Part shown: piece after piece, positions 36,373 to 48,632 of the stretch | Layout: every line of letters starts with the position of its first letter | How positions within the stretch are numbered: position 1 is the stretch's first letter | Assembly (NCBI GenBank): GCA_949358305.1 | Contig: OX442314.1 | Span: forward strand, 25,351,060 to 25,415,059 | Direction of reading: 5' to 3' | Source of the DNA: Strigamia acuminata | Lineage: Eukaryota > Arthropoda > Chilopoda > Geophilomorpha > Linotaeniidae | DNA: 64,000 nt | Translations under genes and position numbers: made by a program | The notes under the pieces: generated by a model | What the model saw: the letters and a program-made list of their open reading frames with translations, nothing else | Database searches by the model: none | Told to the model about the DNA's origin: nothing

Positions 36373-39262
36373 TTTCCTCCGGAAACTCACTAATAATCAA
36401 TCCAGTAGTTTTCCACTATTTTACATAATGCAACGAAAACGCAAATGAAGATGACCTTGATTGCCTATTACCCACTTCCGAAAAGGCACGTGTCGACTGC
36501 CGTGGTTTTCATAATGTCAAAATCTCTGATAACACGTTACGATATTTTATTATATTTAAATTCTTTTCATATCATTTCAATATTGCAATCACGATTTGAA
36601 AATTCTAGTGAATTCTGGCGATAAAATTACAAGTTTCTGCATTTTAGAATTCAAGTATCGTTGCAACAATCGTATGTTATTAATAGATTTACATTGAATT
36701 TCACACACGACTACATTTTTCCACTCTTTTGAATCCACTCAACCAAACAGACTTGAAAAGAAAAAAGAAAAAAAAGAAAAACCAAACGCAAAAAAAGAAA
36801 GAAAAACTTTCCTTCCAAAGTTGAAGTGTCTGTGGTCCAGAATACCTTATAATTCCTTCTTCCGCTTTATAAAATGTAGGCCATTGATGAAATATTAAAA
36901 CACCACAAAATTTCTCCCTAAAAACCGAAAAAAATCGCTCCCAAAATTACTCATCATTAAGAGAAAAAAAAATGAAAAAAATTACAATTTCCAATTGCCT
37001 TAAAACAGGAAATTTCATCGACAAATATAAAATTTAATTTAGAAATTAACTCATTCTCCATTCAATTATTCCCCCTAGAAAATAAAAAATCCGTACTAAT
37101 TTTAATTCTAATAAAATCTTCACTCAAACCAAGGATATTACATCAACTTAACACGCCTTTGCAGACCCTCCTTGTTTCCACCCCAAAGTCAAAGCAATCC
37201 AGCAAAAAAATTGTATATCACCTTGGAAACAACCTAACTTAACCTGAATATAATTTCATTCCAAACTATAACATCACTTAAATAATTCATGATATCAAAA
37301 CCATGTGACAAAAAAAAATAAGAAGAAAAAAAAAAACATTAATTCCACAAAAGAAAATAAAAATGTTTGAAATAGTTGATCCATTTTTTCTGGACAAGTA
37401 TCAAATTGCACACAGCATAATATAATATCCCATTATATAATGCAAAATGAGTCGCTGCCATATAAGAAACATTCCCCCTTTGATTTCTTTTCTTCGAGTA
37501 GCAGGTGCATCGTGTATCTACCTATGTAGGTACACCTGTTTTTATTTTAGACCTCACTACTTACCGATTGGAGAATTTCTAATCATCGAGAAGGGGGAGA
37601 AACAAAGAGATAAGTCGACTGCAAAAACATGTCAATAAAGTGAGAATTATCTGAAAAAAACGTAAAAACAAATTTTAAAATCACGCTGTGAAGGTAAATA
37701 CTAACAAGTGTAAGATCAGCAGGATTCCACACTTAACTTCACAGCGTAAACCGAGCTTAACCCACGTACAAACTACCAATTAGTTTTTTTTACACCGTAA
37801 TTCATGAAACAATAATTTAATACCAAAAACAAAAAACAAAAAAAAACAAAAAAAACTTCTACAACTTGTACACAAATTCGCATTTAATTCTAAATAATCC
37901 AATACCATTAAACAAAATAAATAAAACATCCCAAAATAAATAAATTCGGACATTAAAAATATAAGATTTGAAATGTTAAAAAATAAAATAAATAAAATAA
38001 ATATTAAAAATGAAAGTGAATTTGAGTTGGCTATAAAGGATATTAAAGTGAGCGAGAGCGCGAATGGGGAGGGGGTTTTGCACCAGGTGCGCGTGCCGAC
38101 AGGGGGCGCCCCATGCAGGCCGATAGCCCCGGCGCCGTCTCTTCGGCTGGCCCGAATCTAGGTCAAGTACGGCCTCCGCCACTTCCTCCGTGGACACCCT
38201 CCTCCTTCCCCTCGCGAATAATTAATGAATGATGTTTTCTCCGGTCCCAGACTAATCATTCACACACTTGTCACACATTCAAAACTTTCTATTCACACTC
38301 GTCTTTATTATTAAACAAATAAATTAATCCATCAAAAATATGCCTTTTTATATTTTATTCTAAGTCTAATGATTACGTAATTTTTTTTAACTTAATTTCC
38401 CATAATACTTTGCGAGTCGTGCACTGCGCTAACAAGTTTTCTGCAAGTCGAGTTAAATTGATACAAATTGCTACTCAGTCGCTCCATTTATCTTGGCGAA
38501 GAAAGAAAGTAAATTGGAGACATCTATATATGAAGATTGAATGTTCCGGTTAACTAGATTTGTTTTCTCCTGTGTCCGGTTGTTTGGAGACTAGGCAGCA
38601 ACAAATTTAGCCGAAGCACGCAAGACATTGGCAGTAAATTTGTAGACAAATATATTGGCAACGGAAACGCGTTTCTTCTGGTTTCTCTTTTGTTGTTCAA
38701 TGAATTGAAAATTCGAATTTTATTTCACGATTATTTCTGGACAAGATGCGTTTTGCATTAGGCGTTTTAGTCATTTGTTAATGTCGCAAACTTCATGGTG
38801 GTCTGTGGAAGTTTTTAAAACGAAACGGCTTAAGACGCTTAAGACGGGAGTTTTTGGTGTTTTTTTAAAAAAAAAATTAATTAAAGCTGTTTGTTTTATA
38901 ATGTAAAGTTTTACGGTTTATTTTTAACTGAATTAATTAAAGTAGATTTAAAAAATTTGAACTCTGTTGACACTCACTTAAACCGATTTCTGTTTAAAAT
39001 TCAGTTCAAGTGCAAACATCAACTAAACACAAGCAGAAAGCATGAATGGAATTGGGGGGAGAAAAAGAGAAAAAAAAAAGGTGACCATCCCTAAATAAAC
39101 CGGAACTATTCCACATAACTCGATTCACTGATAGTTAACTAACCCACAGGTACACCACGAACCTGGAGGCCAAAGAAGAAAATAAATATAAAATATAAAA
39201 TATAAATAAAATAAATAAAATAAAATAAATAAATAAATAAATAAATAATGAATAAATAAATA
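36373..39262. other. Non-coding tract with one GC-rich islet
   Basis: AT-rich except for a sharp G/C-rich islet at about 38,045-38,215 that carries a CTCF-like motif. The minus strand of the islet is open (containing STEEVAEAVLDLDSGQPKRR), but there is no start or splice context, so I do not call a gene. CACGTG is at 36487-36492. The right edge is an (AAATA/AATA)n simple repeat from 39,180 that leads into the first pogo-like element. Confidence 0.45.
38096..38110 (+). promoter_or_regulatory. CTCF-like site in a GC islet
   Basis: CCGACAGGGGGCGCC fits the bilaterian CTCF core (CC-N-N-N-AG-R-K-GGCGC). It sits in an islet of about 170 bp that is much richer in G/C than its surroundings. CTCF use depends on the organism, which is unknown. 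Confidence 0.4.
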
Positions 39263-39431
39263 CAGTCAAGCCTCGTTATAACGAATCGCAAGGAACCCGA
39301 GAAATCGGTTCGTTACATCAATTTTTTTTAACATGCTGTCCTATGGCCAACCAACCAACCAAGCCATTTTTATCGCTTCGTTATAACAATAAATTCGTTA
39401 TATCGCGGTTCGTTACAACGAGGTTCGACTA
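39263..39431 (+). mobile_element. pogo/Tigger-like MITE copy 1, 169 bp
   Basis: Starts CAGTCAAGCCTCGTTATAAC and ends with the inverted form ...CAACGAGGTTCGACTA, flanked by TA on each side (39261-39262 and 39432-39433). CAGT-AGCCTCGTTATAACGA termini and a TA target duplication are features of the pogo/Tigger branch of Tc1-mariner. The interior has AACCAACCAACCAAGCCATTTTT and several TTCGTTATAAC repeats in both orientations. Non-coding. Confidence 0.85.
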
Positions 39432-39521
39432 TAAAATGAATAAATTTAAATAAAAAAAAAATTTAAAAAAATAAAAAAATATAAATAAATTAATCTACCA
39501 CAATAAAGCAATACACAACTA

Positions 39522-39712
39522 CAGTAGACCCTCGTTATAACGAATCACAAAGGACCCGAAAAATCGGTTCGTTATAACAAGTTCGTTATATCAAAATTTT
39601 GTAAGCTTAACATGGTGTTCGAAATATCCAACCAACCAACCAAGCCATTTTTAATAATTCGTTATAACGAAAAATTCGTTATATCGCGGTTCGTTATAGC
39701 GAGTTTCGACTG
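39522..39712 (+). mobile_element. pogo/Tigger-like MITE copy 2, 191 bp
   Basis: Starts CAGTAGACCCTCGTTATAAC and ends ...TAGCGAGTTTCGACTG, flanked by TA at 39520-39521 and 39713-39714. It lies in the same orientation as copy 1 and only 90 bp away. The internal ATCCAACCAACCAACCAAGC block is shared. This copy has the best-preserved ends. Confidence 0.88.
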
Positions 39713-42700
39713 TACAAAGATAAAACAATATAAAACTACCACAATAAAACAATACAAAACTCCCAAAACTAAACAATACAAAACTTAGAACTATCAAAAC
39801 AAAACAAAGCAACACAAAACAAAACAACACGATACAAAACAATAGAAAACTACCCAGATAAAACAATACAAAAGCTCACACTTTCATTTTAAATTGTGTT
39901 TAGCTAAAGCCATCTGTTGCAACATTAGATTTTTTGGTATCCTTTCTCACTCAGCTGTAAACCTCCATGTTGACACGTAAAGCAGGTGTGTTAAAACGGA
40001 AAAAGAAAAAGCAAAAGTGCGACAAACATGTCATCACCTGTAAACGTGGCCTACTTTTCACACACTGAAAATTCCACTTTTAACTGATCCTAACCACAGA
40101 TTAAACCGATGCAACAAAACAAATATGGCTGAGTTAAGAATAATAATAGACTCAGACGTGTTAATGCACCTAGCCTACTTCCTCTACAATGCACACCCTC
40201 CAATTTAACACCATCAATGGGACTAATTCACAAACTCCTACCAATCTTTCCACTTCCACACTATGCACACAACGAACCACCCTCTGCTACCAAAAAAATA
40301 TTATTTCAAACGACCAATTATACGGCCATCATAATTATAAATTCATAAATGCACAGACTCTTAATTGCATTACAATTAACTCCTTTTCCACCTGACCTTA
40401 ACCCAGTCCTACCAACCAACATTCAATTAATTCAAACTCTCTATCAACTTATTCCCATCTCGAATAATAAATAAACAATATCACTTCTGTACGTTCTTCC
40501 ACACGTGGGTGGGATAAGTAACCAAACCCTTTCTTGCCCGAATTATCTCTACATGTGATGGCGCGTGGTAGATATATCTTGTCTATCCAGGAAGTCCATG
40601 CGCATAAATAAGACGAACCTTATGGACTTGAGTGTGGTAGATCTTATCTACCTCTTGTCATGTGACCAAACTTCATTACAACAAATCATGGCTGTCCTTG
40701 ATGTAGTATGTTCGAGCATAAAATAAATAAAACAACTTGTTTTTTCACCCCACAAAAAGGGGATTTGAATTTTTTTTTGCTGTTTTTCAAAGGGTTATTA
40801 AATTTGGTAATAAAAAGAGAGTGGGGGATATTTGAAAATGCACTTAGGCCTAATACGTTTTCATCCCATGCATGGACTTAGGGTCATCGAGGTGTATTTG
40901 CACCTGAGATTACATACATGGGCTTTTAATTAGGTTTATTATATAAAAATGTTGTTGAAACACAAAGAAAATGTTGGATTTTTTTTGGTGTTGTTAGTTA
41001 TGGCCTGGGTTGGACGAGGTGTCTTAATCCTTTGGGTTCCAATTTGGCCGGATGAAAATATCAATGTCACAAGAGCAGGAAAAATATTGTGAGCGGAAAT
41101 GGGTCATGGATCCGATCGAAGTATTCGATGCCTAGAGGGAAATATCCCTAAAAATAAATTTTATGTCACTCATTAAAAGTAAAATTATATCTGGCATTGT
41201 TTGACCGGATTCCAAGGTTCTTAATTGTCCGAGTGAAGCCGGTCATCAACCTATTACATGTATTCCGACTTTCGATAAGAAATATGTCTAATAAAACCGG
41301 AAGTCAGTAGCTGCTTTCGAAAATTAAAATAACAATTTTAGTTTAAGTGTATTTTAAGTTTTAACATGAGTTTAAACAGGAAATGATGTCATTTTTGGTT
41401 TAAAATTGAAGTAAAACACAAAATATGTTAGTTTTTGAATGCAGCTAGTGTAAAATGTACAACTTAACTTTATCGACAATTTTACGACGTCATTATTTCA
41501 CAAGGGGTTCCATTTATCGGCATTTAAACTGAAATTTACACTAAAGAAACTGAATTACACTGTAAGCGCATTCATACTCATTTAAACTTATTCATATTTA
41601 TTTTAAAACCGGTTTAAATGTAGATTTTAACGCGTAAAATTTTGCATTTAGAGTGGTTTAAAAAATTATAAACAAGTTTAAACGACTTTATGAATGTGTT
41701 TCCTGTCATCTTGTCTCGTGATCACAAAAGATATACTAAGAACAAACCACACATAATGTTAAACCTAACTATGTACAATATTACATCTTCGCTCCTTTTC
41801 AGTGTTTTTAACTTTGCTCACCAGGGGCATGGAAAACCATTAAGATTTAAGGTTCTCTTGACTATGTGGTCCACTCCTGTTTGTGTATACAAAATATAAA
41901 AATGAATTTAACAAACCAAATCTTAAAAAATAAATAAAAATTAAAAAAAAAAGTTTTCCAAATTATTCTTGTCCTTGTACTTCCCTTAAAAGTTTTCCAT
42001 TATTATTACATAAAAAAAATGGCAAATTGTAAGTAAAACATGAAGGGAAAAAAATTGAAATAAATTCCTGATCCAGTCTGCTTAATGGTGTGTAAATCTC
42101 GCTTTTTGCTCACGTACAGCCTTCAACTTTTTTCATTATTCCTCATCCAGTAACCACACTAATGTGTTAAACCCATCCCCATCACACATAACCCCTTTTC
42201 TACTCGACATTCCACCCATTTCTTAGACCCTAAGCCAGCAACACCCAAGAAATTCGAAGCCAGCTATTTCACAAGGTGTTTGTGGGCCTTTACAGGTGAT
42301 GATTCCTTATGTCCCCCTCGCCCTCTTTGGAAAACAAGCGAATTTGTTGGAAATGTGATGCCATAGACAACATGTCATGAATGAGAAAAATGTTTACACT
42401 CTCTACCCACACACAAAGGAAGGGAGTTTATAATTAGCTTCACCCAACAACACTGAAAAGCAAGGTCTTGTTTACTTTTTCTTGCTGCTTTTGCTGACAG
42501 TCCCTCTTCCTTCATCATCAAGGGTGGAGTTGGTATTTTACAACAAACTACTGACAAGTGATCGAATTACTCAAAAAAGTAATCATCAATTTTCAAGCTT
42601 CAATTGGTTTCCCATGCCCTGACAACCCTCAATATTTCATCTTCCCTAAGCTTCAGCCAAAATCAAAATGACAGGAAATATCCAAATTTAATACAAATGA

Positions 42701-43034
42701 TTATAAACAACATTTAATAATATTATATTCTTTTATTGTTGAATGCAATACAATCTAGTAAAGTGTTGGATGTTGTTAAATATTGTTTTGGAAGATTGTT
42801 TTGAACAATTATTGAACAATTTCACATTCGAAGAAACAACATCGAACATTATTGAACATACGTCGCACATGTTGAATGTTGTTACAGTATATATTATTAT
42901 TATTTTTATTATTATTATTATTTAAATGTTTATTCCCAAGTATAATGTGCACAGTCGTGGACTAAAGATTTTTTTGTTTAAACAAACTTTAATTTTTTTT
43001 TAAAAAATTTGCTTATAATAAGTTAACAAAATAA
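39713..43034. other. Non-coding tract, no supported gene
   Basis: Begins with an (AAAACTACCACAATAAAACAATAC)-like simple repeat region (39,713-39,880). Positions 41,330-41,690 are rich in GTTTAAA/TTTAAAC words in both orientations, perhaps an old palindromic element. Positions 42,740-42,870 hold a loose GTTGAA/TTGAACAATT repeat. CACGTG is at 40502-40507. No coding exon supported. Confidence 0.4.
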
Positions 43035-43438
43035 CACAGTTTGCGGCAGGCACTTTTCCTTTATATTGTTACACTATATTTAATGTAACAAAAAATTTAA
43101 AAAAGTTTAAGTTGCGAATAATAGTTATACGGTAAAAATTATCCTTACGTTAAACATGTCACGTGATCACCAAAACTGTAGTAGTCTCTTTTGAAAAAAA
43201 TAGAGACAATTGTTGTATTTTACTGTTTCAAAACAATGAAGCAACTTTATTATTGTAAATTAAAACCAAATGAAAGATACGTGCCCTTCGTGCGATCAAG
43301 CGAAGAAATTAAAATGGCGGCAAATGAGGTCGTCGGTAATCTCAAATTTTTGTTAGTGGAAAACTACCGGATTGGATACGCTATTTTCAGTTATACTGTT
43401 ATAGTTTTATAAGGAAAAAGTACCCGCCGCAAACTGTG
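43035..43438. mobile_element. 404-bp TIR element, PIF/Harbinger-like, TAA duplication
   Basis: The left end CACAGTTTGCGGC...ACTTTTCCTTTATA and the right end form terminal inverted repeats of about 31 bp with only a few mismatches. The element is flanked by TAA at 43032-43034 and 43439-43441. A 3-bp TWA duplication is typical of PIF/Harbinger, but the terminal bases are not diagnostic, so the superfamily is inferred. Inside are CACGTG (43160-43165), a YY1-type AAAATGGCGGC (43311-43321) and a 73-codon plus-strand open frame (43191-43412). Confidence 0.8.
43191..43412 (+). CDS. 73-codon open frame inside the 404-bp TIR element
   Basis: The frame covers over half of the element and includes NERYVPFVRSSEEIKMAAN and then VVGNLKFLLVENYRIGYAIF, which looks more protein-like than other open frames in this AT-rich tract. 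An internal ATG lies in the YY1-type motif. It has no recognisable transposase motif. It could be a captured host exon, a remnant of the parent transposon, or chance. It is too short for a transposase. Confidence 0.25.
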   Translation: MKKIETIVVFYCFKTMKQLYYCKLKPNERYVPFVRSSEEIKMAANEVVGNLKFLLVENYRIGYAIFSYTVIVL

Positions 43439-46400
43439 TAATCTACTTCCGTTACAGCAAAAAAATTTATTACAGTGCATCACTGTTCTTTTGTGTATTG
43501 TTAAACACGTATACCGAGATTAGACTGTATTTTAAGTGATTGTTAAGCCAACGATTTGTATGTGCAGAACCACACACAAACAAAACGTGTTAACTTTCTC
43601 CCAATTCATTATTTTTATTAACGAAAAAGCAAAAACTTGTATCAATCAAAACAAGCAACAACAAAACTTGTACGAAAAACTTTGGCGGTCACTCTTTATA
43701 ATTTGCTAAGTAATTAGAGTTGGTTTTTTTTATCAATAATAGCACATCTTGCTCTAAATTATTTAATTATATAATAATAGTAAAATTAAAATAAAAAATT
43801 TCCATTTGAATTTGGATGTTCAACACAATCTCCAAAAACCCAAACAGTTAAACATTAATTAATTAATTACGCTATTATTTTAACGACTAGCAATAAAAAT
43901 GTTATTAAGCTGCCACTGTATTAGCATTCCACTGATAAGTAAGTTTTATCTAAAAGAATTTAAATTCCTGCCTAGAAGAGCCAGAAAAAAGAAAAAAAAC
44001 GCAGAAGGTTGGAATAAGAGAAGAAGAATGATTTCTTTTTTGCAGATATTCATGAGGTCCCTCCTATCAGTGTTCTAGTGAAAAGTGTTGTGGTGGTGGG
44101 TCTTTTGAAAAGAAATGCCTGGAGGTGTGACAATGGACAAGAAGATGGCTCGTAAATTGTCTGAGGTGTCCATTGAAAAGGGGAATGGAAACCAGTGACC
44201 TCTGAGTTGCAATGCAAGAACTATTGTTAACGTAGCAATTTACGAGTCTCTTTTTAGCTTGCAGAGGGGAAAAGAAACTTTTAAAAAGATGTGTTGAAAC
44301 TCAAAACCACCTAGTCCAACCTTATTTAACTAGAAAATATCTCAATTATATCTTTTTCTGTGCAGAATAACACCGTAAATTCCATTTTCCATCACTAATA
44401 ATTAAAAACAAGCGTTTTTAGCAAAAATAAAAAAATTTAAAAATAAAAAATATATTTTTACAATATATTTTCACTTAATGCATTAGTAACACATTTCTTA
44501 ATACACTTTAGAAATAACAAGCAAAAATGTATTACAAAATGCATTCTCTTGAAACCTGTGAAGGGATTGATGTCGGTTTGTTCTTGACTGTGTCTTGAAT
44601 AATAAATCCAATCTTACAAAAGCAAAGCAAAATCCTACATATTATCCAGTAAATTTTTACAGTATTTGGAATCTGTTTTGGTCAATTCCTTTAGTCGTGT
44701 TTTACATATTTCCATGACAACAAAGACAAGAATAAGAAATCTTTCTACAACAATAACAGTTTTCTTTAAAATGGCCATCTCTAATCTTAAATTAATAACT
44801 TAGACTAAACCCTGCAGAGTACTTAAGCTAATAAACATAATAATAAACATATTCAGAACTGCGATGTCCCGCGGTGTCACCACAGCACTTTTAGCTCTTA
44901 TATTGCTCTCCCAAAACCCAATGCATTTCAAAATACATTGCTACCATATAGGTTTAATTGCATTTCCTCGTAAAATCCAAAAAACTAACCTACACAAAGA
45001 GACACAAATGAAATAACCTCACACCCATCTACAATGAGTAAAAAGTTGAATACTGGACCCATAAATTTCTTCCATCAACACTCCTGCAACTATTGTACTT
45101 CTAGACAAACCAACACGCACCAATAGCAAGCGTGCAAAACAAGCTTTTTCTCAATTACAACATTTTCGACACAAAAAGGTGTAAATTTATTACAGCAACA
45201 CAAATGCTGCTTGTTTGACGCAAAGACCGAAAGAAAAACGCACGCGTTACAATACGGAGAGGAAAGGGCACGTGTGTTGGTGCAGTCAAGTGTGCTGCCC
45301 ACTTGAAGATGTCTCTCTCTTTGGACAACAATGCCAAGGTTTGACCCCTAAACGGGAGCCTGCTGACCCCTTTTCACTTTTACCCCTTTTGTCGAAGTTT
45401 GCAGAAACACTTTTCCCATGCCATTGGCGCATCGATGCAGATGGGACGCGTGCAACGCTCATTGTGTGGCGCACGCAACAATAGTTGCACAGTTGCCAGG
45501 TGGGAGTGGCTAAAAGGCGGGATACAAAGGGTTGTCATGCCCCCTCTTAACGAATTGTGGCCGTGTACGACCATTGTCCCCAACCACCAAGTGGTCAGCG
45601 TAGGTCAAAGAGCGTCTGGCCTTGTCTTCTCCTTTGACTACTTTTTCTCCTGCAGGAATCTCTCTCGCCAGCAGGGTTAACAATGGGCGGACAATCCTGG
45701 GCTCTGTGAGTGAAAGGAGTCTCATTAAGACGCGCGAGGGGCAGGCGTGAGCCACACCTGACTTGACCATTGTCCACTTTCTACTACTGTCGCGCGTCTG
45801 ACCGATGGTCGGTTTCCGAGTTCAAAGGAGAACAGCGAGTGTGGAAAAATTGCTTGAATAAATCTTGGAACCCGTAGTTAATCCAATTTGTGTTGTAAAA
45901 ATAGATTTTTAGAATCCTAACGCCCGGTGTAGATCTTAAACGCCGAATTTAAACGTTAAACTCCATTATTTGCACACGAAAACACGAAAGGCTAAAATTG
46001 TTTCCTGCGCACAAGTGAATAGTGCCATTACTTGTTATTATTTCTAAAAATCGTGCGTTTGTTGCGCTTATAAGTGCGCAGACAGAGATTTTTCATTTCG
46101 ATTTTGCAATCAACATTTACCGGACATATAGACTGTTAATGCATCGCAGTGAAGCCCAAAGAGTTTAGCATTGATAAATCAGGGGCAGATTTGTAGCAGC
46201 GCTTACTAGTAATTCACAAAGAAAATTGTAAACTGAGCAAATTTGACCCCAAACCCCATCGAATATCCAACCCCTTTTACCACATTCCTTGCACCACTTT
46301 TCGACCTAAAAAATCTTATCACTCGTGTCACGATTCTCATCCATTTGTGAAATGGCACCATCAACGAAAAAGAAAAAAAAAATCCTCTAGTGACAAATGA

Positions 46401-48592
46401 AAAGAGACGTGCAAAGAACACAGTTTAAAAGGGGAGGAGGTGGAGAAGGAAAAGCCATGTAATTGTTTCATTGAGAAGAATACAATGTGCGATGCCCCAC
46501 CTGCCCATTGTGCCCTTATGTCTTCCCTCCCTTCACTGGTCATTACCTGACCGCAAAGCTGTAGCTCAGCAATGCACGTGCCATTGGTACCTCCCCCATA
46601 AACACGTGTCCACGAGACCCCGTGCCACTCAACACCTTTTATCGTCGTCGGGTTACCTGATTAGCCTAAGTAGAGATGCTCCGATAGTGGACCACCCCGC
46701 AGATATAATTTTGACACTTCCACATACCAGTCCAACCGAAATAAAAAGCCTTTTAGTGTTTAGAGAGCACGACAAACCGTTTTTTTACCTTTAAATTTAA
46801 TTAAGTAAAGCAATTTTTACATTTCTTTATTAATTCTACCGTGCTAATGACCGCAATACTTTAAATTTTGTTTTTTTTTAGAATAATTTAATGATTATAC
46901 GATGAATATTTATGCAAAATAAAATTCGTTTTATGCGCATTCTATATGCACCAAAAATTCCATTTTTATTTATATCGTAAAATAAATGCAAATGTCGCTA
47001 TATTTTCCAGAAAAATGGCGATATATGCGTTTATAGCCAATTTTGGCACATTAATATTTCTTTATGCGGCCTCAATTAATGACTAATTTTATGTTTTGAG
47101 CCGAAGGTGTCGTCAAATGCGTTATAAATAATGCAGGAAGGGAAATGGATGGCGTTTCGCTTCTAGGAATTAATGATATGTTAGGAGGCATAATCAAATC
47201 ACTTACTTTGTCTAATGAATCATTTTTGTTTGGTAATTCTGATGACTCTGGAGAGTCATAATCATCAATTTTCCCATTTTAGACTTGAACTAATTCATCT
47301 ACCTAAAAAAAAAAAAAAAAAAAAAAAATGAAAACAAGTTGATCACATCACCAGAACATAAATGACATCATTTCTTTTTCTACAAAAGCATTAATTTTTT
47401 TTTCCTAAAATTTTCACATTTAAATAAATTCCTATATCTTAAAAAAAAAATTACAAAACGTTCTTTAAAAAAAAAAACCACAAAATTCCAATTCAAAACT
47501 GCAATTATTATGCATAATTACCCCAATAAAAGACTCGAACAGTGCTATTAATGCAATTTCACCTGTCACACAATTTATTTTACACGAATCCAAACCTGGA
47601 CTTAAACTGGTTGTGTAACTTGATATTTGCATTCATCAATGTAGTAGAAATTTGATATAAATGTTGTTTATCAACCAACTCTTTAAAATGCCCAGAACAT
47701 ACGAGATAACATCTCATAAAAAAACATTAAAACCTTGACCACGTGCATAATTGGTGTGCACTACACGATGCATCATTTATCCACTGCTACTGCTGCCCAG
47801 CGTTTAAATATTAAAAAAAAAAAAATAAATTACATATAAAAAACACCTATAAGTCTAATCCAAACCCTTTTGATACAATTCGCTTTGAATCACGTACAGA
47901 CATTGCAAACCAAAGAAAAAAATGACCTACAAAGAGCACTGGGTAAGTTATGCACTCTTAATGTTCTCAAGGTAAAAAAAAAGTGGACATGAGTGGGATG
48001 AGGGCACTAAGAAAACCTTTTGACAAACCCCCCTATCCCAAAGGTACCAGGTGATCGTTTTCCCTCTCCCTGGACCCCCAGTCACTAATAAAAATCAGAT
48101 ATAAAATATTTTTTTTGGGGATTAATTTTCTCTTATATTTAATTCCCCCAATAAAATGGAAGTTTTTCCCAATTATAACCATGTGCGGACAGGTTGTAAA
48201 TAAATAAATAAAATATTATAGGTGTGTTGTGTTGTGTAATAAGGCTTCATATGCCAATATTGTGTTGTTGTTGTGTGTATTGGCATTTTTAAGGGGTAAA
48301 TTTTGTTGAATTAATATTCTTCAAACGCTTGGTGTTTATTTTTTAACCTTCCATCCTTCAACTTCTGAAAATATAGTGAATAAGTTTTTTCAAAGTCTAG
48401 AGCAAGGTCGTTGGGAAAAAAGAAAAAAAAGAAGGAAAATGCAGTTGAAAAGTTGCCATGTCCGACTTTAATTACAGGAATTATGTGGCAACAACAGTGA
48501 TACAACCAGAGCAAAATATCCATGTTATTGTAATCTGTGCGGGCTAAAATCAAACTTAAAGCTATGACTCAATGAGGAAATCTCAAGCATCA

Positions 48593-48632
<40 letters not shown>

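Noticed and set aside
35758-36390. 210-codon minus-strand frame and overlapping frames over the 36-kb array
   Set aside because: Open frames are produced by a stop-free 20-bp tandem unit in several frames. No promoter, splice sites or non-repeat domain support a gene.
45215-45770. Overlapping 60-93-codon frames on both strands
   Set aside because: GC-rich DNA has few stop codons. Frames on both strands are open together and none has starts or splice sites in agreement.
46670-46790. GTAGAGATGCTCCGATAG as a separate hAT element
   Set aside because: Only one end resembles a known terminus, and no matching inverted end or duplication was found. It is mentioned only as a remnant in the tract description.
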